Shown here: in pieces, positions 1 through 5,258 of the stretch
Layout of the letters: each line of letters starts with the position of its first letter
Numbering within the stretch: position 1 is the first letter of the stretch
Assembly (NCBI GenBank): GCA_947584955.1
Contig: CANPWS010000047.1
Span: 1-8,328, forward strand
Length of the DNA: 8,328 nt
Direction of reading: 5' to 3'
Source: an uncultured Bacilli bacterium
GTDB lineage: Bacteria > Bacillota_I > Bacilli_A > RF39 > UBA660
Notes under the pieces: generated by a model
What the model saw: the letters and a program-made list of their open reading frames with translations, nothing else
What the model was told of the DNA's origin: nothing
Database searches by the model: none
Made by a program: the position numbers and the translations under genes

Positions 1-1
1 A

Positions 2-163
2 GTAGCAATAGATCAAGCTTGCATTGATTTAGTTAAGTCATCTGATGATCCAGGTCGTGATCATTTATTAGAAAGAATTAACTCAAGACATGGTACTCAT
101 ACTATTGATGCTGCATATGAATTAGGAATTGGTAATAAAGAATATGAATTAATAGAAATTTAA
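2..163 (+). CDS. DUF362 family protein, C-terminal fragment
   Basis: This is the last 53 codons of a gene that begins before the window; the frame is open from base 2 to the TAA at 161-163. The visible tail reads AIDQACIDLV, then DPGRDHLLERINSRHGTHT, and ends GIGNKEYELIEI. This pattern, an AIDQAC..DLV segment followed by an ELGIG..EYELI tail, matches my memory of the C-terminus of DUF362 proteins, which often carry 4Fe-4S clusters and whose role is poorly defined. No iron-sulfur motif is visible in the part present. A terminator hairpin follows at 197-260, so it is probably the last gene of its transcript. The family call is from recall of the C-terminal pattern only. Confidence 0.7.
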   Translation, partial: VAIDQACIDLVKSSDDPGRDHLLERINSRHGTHTIDAAYELGIGNKEYELIEI

Positions 164-196
164 TATTTTAAATGATAATAAAATTTAAAATTAATA

Positions 197-260
197 AATA
201 AAATCTTAATAATTGATATTTATCTATAGGTGAAGATTAATTAATTAGATTTTATTTTTT
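197..260 (+). terminator. Rho-independent terminator after the DUF362 gene
   Basis: AATAAAATCT (197-206) pairs perfectly with AGATTTTATT (247-256). The stem can extend inward through AAT/ATT-rich bases with small bulges, and a minor inner hairpin ATCT/AGAT sits at 222-237. The 3' arm runs into a T-tract at 255-260. It lies 34 nt after the stop codon. Confidence 0.65.
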
Positions 261-315
261 AATATAGTAAATATTTTAAGTAATAAATATAGTTAATAAT
301 TTTTATAAAAAATGC

Positions 316-345
316 TTAAATATTATATGTTATTTCAGATATAAT
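316..345 (+). promoter_or_regulatory. Candidate promoter of the SDR gene
   Basis: A consensus -10 box TATAAT lies at 340-345. The best -35 match, TTAAAT at 316-321 with an 18-nt spacer, is poor (3 of 6). Transcription would start near 352, just before the AAAGGAG at 360-366. In such an AT-rich stretch a chance TATAAT is possible. Confidence 0.4.
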
Positions 346-360
346 AAAAAATATTATAGA

Positions 361-421
361 AAGGAGAAACTAATATAGTGATTAAGTAAAAATCACATAA
401 TTAGATTATACGTGATATAAA
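361..421 (+). promoter_or_regulatory. Structured leader with displaced Shine-Dalgarno
   Basis: A strong AAGGAG (361-366) is followed 11 nt later by a three-codon frame, GTG ATT AAG TAA (378-389). The SDR start at 422 has no Shine-Dalgarno of its own. Two mutually exclusive hairpins are possible because they share the ATCAC at 392-396. One is GTGATT (378-383) with AATCAC (391-396). The other is ATCAC-ATAAT (392-401) with ATTAT (405-409) and GTGAT (412-416), with AC bulged. The arrangement resembles a leader mini-ORF with alternative structures, but regulation is inference. Confidence 0.35.
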
Positions 422-1165
422 ATGATAGATGTTAAAGATAAAATTGTAATTATAACTGGTGGAACAAGAGGAATAGGTTTGGAAACAGCAAAATTATTTT
501 GTGAAAATGGTGCAAAGGTAATATTATTTGGATCTAAAAAAGAAACAGTAGATAAAGCTTTAAAAACTTTAAATGAAGAAGGATATAATGCTTTGGGATA
601 TTATCCAAATTTATGTTCTTATCAAGAGGTTGAAGAAGTAATTAATGAAATATATAATAAATATAAAAAAATTGATATTTTAATAAATAATGCAGGAATA
701 TCAGATAGTAAAAAGATAGAAGAAGTAACTTCAGAAGACTTTGCTAATATTATGAATATTAACGTAAATGCTATGTTTAATACAATAAAGGCAGTAGTAC
801 CTTTTATGAAAAGTAATACAAATGGTGTTATATTAAATACAAGTTCAATGGTTAGTATCTATGGTCAACCTTCTGGAATAGGTTATCCTACAAGTAAATT
901 TGCAGTAAATGGTATTACTAAATCGTTAGCTAGAGAGCTTGCACCATTTAATATAAGAGTTAATGCTGTTGCTCCTGGTATTATTAAGACAGATATGATT
1001 TCTTCATTACCTGATAATATAATAGAACCACTTATAAAAAGTATACCATTAGGTAGAATTGGAAAACCTAAAGATATTGCTAATGCTTTTCTTTTTTTAG
1101 CAAGTGATATGGCTAGTTATATAACAGGTGTTATTTTACAGGTAGATGGTGCAGTAATGAATTAA
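422..1165 (+). CDS. Short-chain dehydrogenase/reductase, BaiA-like
   Basis: A 247-residue classical SDR, the usual family length: a soluble NAD(P)-dependent oxidoreductase interconverting a hydroxyl and a ketone. Visible motifs are the Rossmann glycine motif TGGTRGIG (12-19), NNAG (89-92), Asn114, Ser142, the catalytic pair Tyr155 and Lys159, and PG at 185-186. The N-terminus DKIVIITGGTRGIG, the FG following the second strand, and the tail FLFLASDMASYITG closely resemble my memory of BaiA, the clostridial bile-acid 3-alpha-hydroxysteroid dehydrogenase. A FabG-like ketoreductase is the main alternative. BaiA2 has Glu42, reported to exclude NADP(H); here residue 42 is Thr, with Lys39 and Lys40 nearby, so cofactor preference may differ. 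The start at 422 fits the family N-terminus, and an in-frame TGA at 413 blocks any upstream extension. No other bai gene is seen. The SDR fold is certain; the substrate is not. Confidence 0.92.
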   Translation: MIDVKDKIVIITGGTRGIGLETAKLFCENGAKVILFGSKKETVDKALKTLNEEGYNALGYYPNLCSYQEVEEVINEIYNKYKKIDILINNAGISDSKKIEEVTSEDFANIMNINVNAMFNTIKAVVPFMKSNTNGVILNTSSMVSIYGQPSGIGYPTSKFAVNGITKSLARELAPFNIRVNAVAPGIIKTDMISSLPDNIIEPLIKSIPLGRIGKPKDIANAFLFLASDMASYITGVILQVDGAVMN

Positions 1166-1199
1166 TATATTTAATTTATAAAAGATAATTAAATATATT
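1164..1199 (+). repeat. AT-only 13-bp hairpin at the SDR stop codon
   Basis: AATATATTTAATT (1164-1176) is a perfect inverted repeat of AATTAAATATATT (1187-1199) around a 10-nt loop. It begins inside the SDR stop codon. There is no GC pair and only a short T-run follows, so it may stabilise the 3' end rather than terminate well. Confidence 0.4.
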
Positions 1200-1273
1200 T
1201 ATTAGAAATTATTATGAACAATATTTAATAATTTTTATAATTGACTTTAATATATTAAAATTACTAAATTTTT

Positions 1274-1305
1274 AAGAATATTGTTTTTTTGACAATATTC
1301 TTTTT
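1274..1305 (+). terminator. Rho-independent terminator after the SDR gene
   Basis: AAGAATATTGT (1274-1284) pairs perfectly over 11 bp with ACAATATTCTT (1292-1302) around a T-rich 7-nt loop, and the T-tract runs through 1305. This is the best terminator downstream of the SDR, about 110 nt after its stop. Confidence 0.7.
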
Positions 1306-1698
1306 CTATCTCAAAATATAATGATTTTTCAAGACTATGTGAACATAAACAAAATTTTACACATATTTTGGAATACTATATTTCGTATGGTATTTTCTTT
1401 TCTAAATATATTTGTTATTATCATTATTCTAGATTTCTTATTATTTAAAAAAATTAGACTATAAAATTGTAATCTAATTTTTTAGTTAGGCCCTCTTAAT
1501 CTTGAAGAACCAATATAATTATGCTGGTAATTATTAGATAATAAAAATATTATATTTTTAGCTTCTATAAGTTATTAATAATAATTATTATATTTGTATA
1601 ACGTTTAATAATAATTGTTGCACTGATTAATAAATAAACATGATTGATAAAATATTTACCAAAGTATAAATTTTTAAAAAAAATTAAGAAAAAAATAA
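1306..1698. other. Long gene-poor spacer between the SDR and the bacteriocin locus
   Basis: No convincing gene is present. The frame 1321-1464 (47 codons, ATG start) would encode a hydrophobic peptide with an IFVIIIILDFLLF stretch and a basic KKIRL tail. It has no Shine-Dalgarno, its ATG overlaps a TATAAT, and its stop falls inside a terminator loop, so it is weak. A TTGACA (1289-1294) 17 nt before CAAAAT (1312-1317) could give a short transcript ending at 1483. An AT-only hairpin lies at 1542-1560. TTAATAATAATTATT (1575-1589) recurs with one mismatch at 1605-1619. A possible promoter for the next operon is TTGATA (1644-1649) with TATAAA (1665-1670), but its 15-nt spacer is short. Confidence 0.4.
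1448..1483. terminator. Possible bidirectional terminator in the spacer
   Basis: AAAAAATTAGA (1448-1458) pairs over 11 bp with TCTAATTTTTT (1473-1483), and several pairs continue inside the 14-nt loop. The A-tract on one arm and T-tract on the other would suit termination on either strand. What transcript it ends is not clear. Confidence 0.5.
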
Positions 1699-1736
1699 AT
1701 CTATTTCCAATAATTAAAAGTGAGGAGGAAATAGAT
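1699..1736 (+). promoter_or_regulatory. Hairpin hiding the exporter gene's ribosome binding site
   Basis: ATCTATTTCC (1699-1708) is a perfect 10-bp complement of GGAAATAGAT (1727-1736). The paired 3' arm includes the end of the GAGGAGG Shine-Dalgarno (1722-1728) and the first two bases of the start codon at 1735. The loop is 18 nt. Folding would restrict ribosome access to the transporter gene; whether anything relieves it is unknown. Confidence 0.5.
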
Positions 1737-3798
1737 GAAAAAAAGATTAATTGTCATGCAGCAAGATAGCAAAGATTGTGGAAGTGCAGCATTATTATCA
1801 ATAATAAGATTTTATGGTGGTGATATATCACTTTCAAAATTAGTTGAAATGACAGAAACTGATAAAACGGGAACAAATTTTTTGAATATTAAAAAAACAG
1901 CTCAAAAATTAGGATTAAATGCAGAAGGTTATAAAGTAGATGATATTAAATATCTTTATCAAATAGAAAAACCATATATAGCTCAAATATATGAAAAAAA
2001 ATATTTTCACTTTGTAGTAGTCTATAAGTTAAAAGATAATAGACTAACAATTATGGATCCAGCCAAAGGGAAAATTATAGTAAATATAGATTCGTTTGGT
2101 AAAATATTTAGTGGAAATATTATGATTTTTGAACAATATAAAAATTTACTCGTTTTGGAGGATACAAAAATTTTAAATAAAGAAATAGCTAAAGTAATTA
2201 TTGCTAACAAAAGTCTTATATATACAATATTTTTTATATCAATAATCTTTACAATTATATCATGTATAATAACTTATTATTTTCAAATCATATTAGACTA
2301 TGCTATAAATACCAAAAAATCTAATCTAATAATTATAACAACTATTTTTTTAATACTATCATTATATAAAATAATTGCTAATTATTTTAGATGCAAAATA
2401 CTAATTTATTTAAACCAAAAATTAGATTTATCATTATTTTTAAGTACCTTTAACAAAATTCTATTACTTCCTTATAGTTATTATAAAGTCAAGCAAACTG
2501 GCGAAATATTATCTAGAGTTAATGATATAGTATATATACGAAATGCTATATCTAAATTAATTATCACAGTATTTCTAGATTTAATAGTATGTCTTTTTAG
2601 CGGAATTATTCTTTATATTAAAAATAAAGAATTGTTCATGGTTTTATTAATCACTAATATAACATATTTAATTTTAATGACAATAATTAATAAATTTACT
2701 TTAAAGTTTATTAAAGTAAAACAAATTGATAATGCCAAAATAAATTCTTTTTTAGTAGAGACAATTAATGCTTTTGAAACAGTTAAAGGACTTAATTTAG
2801 AGACAATAATGAATGATAGATTTGAAAAAATGTATACAAAATCATTAAATCATAATTTAATCTATGAAATGATTAATAATATTCAAATATTCATAAGTGA
2901 TTTTATTGATAGTAATAGTAATATTTTAATAATATTTTTAGGAAGCCTTCTTATAATTGATAAAAAATTAGAAATAAGTAGTTTGGTTACATTTAATTTT
3001 CTTGCTAATTATTTTATAAATCCAGTTAAAAATATTGCTAGTTTTGCAAAAGAATATTATTATATGAAAAATAGTTTAAAACGCGCAAATGATTTATTTG
3101 AGATAGAAACAGAAAGTAAAGAAAAGAGAAATATAGTTATTAATGGAGATATTTATGCATTTAATTTAAATTTTAAATATGGTGCAAATGAAATATTAGA
3201 AAATGCTTGCTTTTTTATAAAACATGGTGAAAAAGTATTATTACTAGGTGAATCAGGAAGTGGAAAAAGTACACTTTTAAAGTTGATTTTTAAATATTTA
3301 AATACTGCTAGAAATGAATTATATTTAGATAATTTAGATATTAACGATTATAAGTTACAAGACATTAGAGAAAATATAACTTATATTTCTCAAAATGAGC
3401 AATTGTTTAATGATACACTTAGAAATAACATAATTTTAGATAGAAATATAAGTGAAGAACAATTTTATGAAGTAGCTAGAATGACATATGTAGATGATAT
3501 AATTAAAGACAATATTGGGGGATTTGATATAATGATTGAAGAGGGGGCTTTTAATATTTCAGGGGGACAAAAACAAAAAATTATGTTGGCAAGAGCATTA
3601 CTTAAAAATAGTAAAATAATTTTAATGGATGAAGCAACTAGTGAAATAGATATTAAATGTGAAAGAAAAATATTAGAAAATATCTTTAATATTTTTTATG
3701 ATAAGACAATAATAGTAGTATCACATAGACAAAATAATATTGACTTATTTAGTAAAATATTAAAATTAGAAAATAAAAAAGTTAATGTTATATCTTAA
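1735..3798 (+). CDS. Bacteriocin-processing peptidase/ABC exporter (C39)
   Basis: A 687-residue membrane protein that should both cleave double-glycine leaders and export the mature peptides, the family's known double role. Residues 1-130 are a peptidase C39 domain: QQDSKDCG places the catalytic Cys at 15, with His92 (in FHFVVVY) and Asp108 (in MDPA) completing the triad. Residues about 160-440 hold six hydrophobic segments. Residues about 455-687 are an ABC ATPase with Walker A GESGSGKST (505-513), Q-loop Gln553, signature ISGGQ (608-612), Walker B ILMDE ending at Glu633, and H-loop His664. All key residues are present, so it looks functional. The strong GAGGAGG site is 6 nt before ATG 1735 but within a hairpin. 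It leads a set with the accessory gene 20 nt downstream and two precursor peptides. Its nearest relatives are lactococcin/pediocin-type exporters; the substrate assignment is inferred from context. Confidence 0.95.
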   Translation: MKKRLIVMQQDSKDCGSAALLSIIRFYGGDISLSKLVEMTETDKTGTNFLNIKKTAQKLGLNAEGYKVDDIKYLYQIEKPYIAQIYEKKYFHFVVVYKLKDNRLTIMDPAKGKIIVNIDSFGKIFSGNIMIFEQYKNLLVLEDTKILNKEIAKVIIANKSLIYTIFFISIIFTIISCIITYYFQIILDYAINTKKSNLIIITTIFLILSLYKIIANYFRCKILIYLNQKLDLSLFLSTFNKILLLPYSYYKVKQTGEILSRVNDIVYIRNAISKLIITVFLDLIVCLFSGIILYIKNKELFMVLLITNITYLILMTIINKFTLKFIKVKQIDNAKINSFLVETINAFETVKGLNLETIMNDRFEKMYTKSLNHNLIYEMINNIQIFISDFIDSNSNILIIFLGSLLIIDKKLEISSLVTFNFLANYFINPVKNIASFAKEYYYMKNSLKRANDLFEIETESKEKRNIVINGDIYAFNLNFKYGANEILENACFFIKHGEKVLLLGESGSGKSTLLKLIFKYLNTARNELYLDNLDINDYKLQDIRENITYISQNEQLFNDTLRNNIILDRNISEEQFYEVARMTYVDDIIKDNIGGFDIMIEEGAFNISGGQKQKIMLARALLKNSKIILMDEATSEIDIKCERKILENIFNIFYDKTIIVVSHRQNNIDLFSKILKLENKKVNVIS

Positions 3799-3818
3799 TT
3801 TAGAAAGTATAAAATATC

Positions 3819-4232
3819 ATGCAATTAATAGATAGCTACATTATTTTAAATAGAAAAATTAATAAGACAACACTATTATTTGTAATTATCACAATCATTT
3901 TCATTTTATCTTTAATTATAATTAGTCAATTTAAATATAAAAAATACTATTTTACGATAGGACAAGTAATAAAAGAAAATAATGAATATAGATTAGTTTT
4001 ATATTTAGATCCCTATAAATTAAATGTAATAAAAAATAATCAAGAACTTTATATAGAAGATATTGCTTATAATTATAAAATAATTTCTATTGAAAATGAT
4101 TATTCATTATTAAATAATTTACAAGTTAGTTTAAAAGTATATTTAAAAATTGATTTGATAGAAAAAGATAAAATTGAAAATATTACAATTAAAATTTTTA
4201 GAAGAAAACAAAAAATTATTTTACTATATTAA
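3819..4232 (+). CDS. Small HlyD-like bacteriocin secretion accessory protein
   Basis: A 137-residue protein with a short cytoplasmic N-terminus, one strongly hydrophobic segment (about 18-37) and a basic, strand-rich outer part. The segments TIGQVIKENNEYRLVLYL and VIKNNQELYIED resemble the beta-barrel region of HlyD/LcnD membrane fusion proteins (their ik-x-Gq-x-v-x-i pattern). These proteins normally work with C39 exporters but are about 450 residues long; the coiled-coil hairpin and first lipoyl half are absent here. It starts 20 nt after the exporter gene with only a weak AGAAAG site (3802-3807), suggesting coupled translation, and ends 28 nt before the first precursor peptide. Its position between exporter and peptides supports a secretion role. 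An immunity protein is the other possibility. The membrane anchor is clear; the family call is moderate. Confidence 0.6.
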   Translation: MQLIDSYIILNRKINKTTLLFVIITIIFILSLIIISQFKYKKYYFTIGQVIKENNEYRLVLYLDPYKLNVIKNNQELYIEDIAYNYKIISIENDYSLLNNLQVSLKVYLKIDLIEKDKIENITIKIFRRKQKIILLY

Positions 4233-4260
4233 AGATGTATTTTAAGAAAGGATATTAAAG

Positions 4261-4428
4261 ATGAATAAAATTAATGAATTAGAATTAGAAAAAGTAAAAG
4301 GTGGTGGAATAGGGGTAGGTTTAGGTATATGTATAGGAGTAGGGGCATTAATTACTTTTATTGTAGGAATTGTAGATGGGTATGTTAATCCTTCGAAATG
4401 TGAAGAAAGTAATAGTAAAACTGCATAG
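4261..4428 (+). CDS. Double-glycine leader bacteriocin precursor, peptide 1
   Basis: A 55-codon gene with an AAAGGA site (4247-4252) 8 nt before the ATG. The leader, residues 1-15, reads MNKINELELEKVKGG and fits the class II consensus: Gly at -1 and -2, Val12 at -4, Leu9 at -7, Ile4 at -12. Cleavage after Gly15 by the adjacent C39 exporter would release a 40-residue peptide. Its first half is a glycine-rich hydrophobic helix (GIGVGLGICIGVG, then ALITFIVGIV) with overlapping GxxxG motifs, as used for helix pairing in two-peptide bacteriocins. The polar tail contains NPSKCEES. Cysteines are at 24 and 47. The likely role is a secreted antimicrobial acting on target membranes with peptide 2. The leader and context are strong; the two-peptide pairing and any activity are inference, and a signalling peptide cannot be excluded. 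Confidence 0.88.
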   Translation: MNKINELELEKVKGGGIGVGLGICIGVGALITFIVGIVDGYVNPSKCEESNSKTA

Positions 4429-4569
4429 AAAATAAAAAATAGTGCTAAATAATGTTAAAAATTAAAATATCATGATAAATTTTAAAATAAAATTTAAAAA
4501 CTTAAAAAAAATAAAACAGGTAATTTGATTATAAAATATACACATTACTAGTTTTAAGAAAGGAGAAAT
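4429..4569 (+). other. Spacer between the two precursor genes
   Basis: An AT-rich 141-nt spacer. TAAATTTTA (4476-4484) pairs with TAAAATTTA (4488-4496) over a 3-nt loop but lacks a following T-run. Its last bases, TTTTAAGAAAGGA (4552-4564), exactly repeat the 13 nt at 4240-4252 before peptide 1 and supply the ribosome binding site of peptide 2. No clear promoter is seen. Confidence 0.5.
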
Positions 4570-4737
4570 ATGAGAAAAATAGACGAGAAAGAGTTATATC
4601 AAATAAATGGTGGTGGAATAACAGGCGTATTATGGGAGGCTTTTAATAATACGATTAAATTTATTAATGATTTAGGCAAAAGTTTAGGAAGTTCGTTAAG
4701 AAGAATTGATGAAAATAGTTATTGTCCAATAAAATAA
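4570..4737 (+). CDS. Double-glycine leader bacteriocin precursor, peptide 2
   Basis: A 55-codon gene with AAAGGAG (4559-4565) only 4 nt before the ATG. The leader MRKIDEKELYQINGG (1-15) has Gly at -1 and -2, Ile12 at -4, Leu9 at -7 and Ile4 at -12, the same register as peptide 1, so both should be cut by the same C39 peptidase to give 40-residue products. The core begins GITGVLWEAFNNTIKF and continues as a probable amphipathic helix with a GKSLG (GxxxG) motif at 36-40, then RRIDENSYCPIK. It is more polar and basic than peptide 1, as expected for the partner in a class IIb pair. It carries Trp22, the only tryptophan in the window, and a single Cys52. The core does not resemble that of peptide 1. 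No immunity gene directly follows, although two-peptide systems usually have one. Confidence 0.87.
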   Translation: MRKIDEKELYQINGGGITGVLWEAFNNTIKFINDLGKSLGSSLRRIDENSYCPIK

Positions 4738-4989
4738 AAGTTTAAATTTTATTAATATTAAAAAATATAATTTATCTTGATGTTAAAAATAGTTATAATT
4801 AATATTAATAGAAATAATTAAGATAATAAAAATATATGTTTTTTACTTTTTTCAGCCTCTTTAGCCTCTATACTAATTTTATTTGGATTACATAATATAT
4901 TATTTCATTTTCTAAATTTTTTTAAAATTGTAAGTCTACCTAAGTTACAAACTAAGTTACAAAAAATGACAAAAAAATTATCCTTTAGC
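4738..4989. other. Spacer after the bacteriocin genes, no clear immunity gene
   Basis: No standard gene is seen. TTATCTT (4772-4778) can pair with AAGATAA (4820-4826), with a T-run at 4839-4844: at best a weak terminator. A frame without any usual start codon is open from 4822 to the TAA at 5056-5058 and would encode a hydrophobic stretch (FLLFSASLASILILFG) followed by a basic region. An ATG at 4836 lies one frame away, before two T6 runs (4839-4844 and 4847-4852). AGCCTCT occurs at 4854-4860 and 4863-4869. CTAAGTTACAAA is tandemly duplicated at 4940-4963. Confidence 0.4.
4940..4963. repeat. Tandem 12-bp repeat upstream of the rpsU promoter
   Basis: CTAAGTTACAAA occurs twice back to back (4940-4951 and 4952-4963) with no mismatch. 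It ends 26 nt before the -35 box of rpsU. It could be a protein binding site or a simple duplication. Confidence 0.6.
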
Positions 4990-5018
4990 TTGTATATCAT
5001 TAAAAAAAATGATATAAT
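4990..5018 (+). promoter_or_regulatory. Promoter of the rpsU-yqeY operon
   Basis: TTGTAT (4990-4995) and a perfect TATAAT (5013-5018) are separated by exactly 17 nt, a textbook housekeeping sigma factor layout. Transcription should start near 5025, giving a leader of about 24 nt. ATATCATT (4994-5001) and AATGATAT (5008-5015) form an inverted repeat around a 6-A spacer and overlap both boxes, so a repressor site is possible. Confidence 0.8.
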
Positions 5019-5048
5019 TGACCTAGATGCGAAGGGAGGGATAAAAAG

Positions 5049-5240
5049 ATGTCAGTAAGTGTTAAAAATAATAATGTAGATCAAGCATTAAAAATTTTCA
5101 AAACACAAGTTGCGAGAAATGGTACCCTTTCTAAAGCAAAAGAAAGAGCTGAAGGATATAAAAAGCCTGGAGTTAATCGCCGTGAAGAAAAAAAGAAAAA
5201 TACAATTAACTCAAGAAGAAATAGCAAAAATAAATATTAA
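5049..5240 (+). CDS. rpsU: Small ribosomal subunit protein bS21
   Basis: A 63-residue, very basic protein. The segments NNNVDQALKIFKTQVARNGTL, then ERAEGYKKPGVNRREEKKK, follow the bS21 pattern of an N-terminal ALk.FK.qv...G segment, the YkKPsvkR motif and a lysine/arginine-rich tail. bS21 sits on the 30S platform near the anti-Shine-Dalgarno end of 16S rRNA and aids initiation. It is slightly longer than the usual 57-58 residues because of an Asn/Arg/Lys-rich C-terminal extension. The excellent GGGAGG site at 5035-5040 and the 5049 ATG agree with the family N-terminus. It has its own strong promoter and is followed 18 nt later by yqeY, the common Firmicute arrangement. Confidence 0.93.
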   Translation: MSVSVKNNNVDQALKIFKTQVARNGTLSKAKERAEGYKKPGVNRREEKKKNTINSRRNSKNKY

Positions 5241-5258
5241 TTTTGAAAGGAAGATAAT

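Noticed and set aside
1495..1575. Minus-strand frame ending YIGSSRLRGPN as a transposase remnant
   Set aside because: Only about 28 codons, no start, no family I can name and no inverted repeats around it.
2022..2210. 62-codon minus-strand frame within the exporter gene
   Set aside because: It lies antisense inside the C39 region, has no recognisable domain and is best explained as a shadow of the strongly supported + strand gene.
4476..4496. Hairpin between the two peptide genes as a terminator
   Set aside because: The stem is all A/T and followed by A-rich sequence without T-run; readthrough to peptide 2 is more likely.
4854..4869. AGCCTCT direct repeat as an operator
   Set aside because: Only 7 bp with no link to a convincing promoter.
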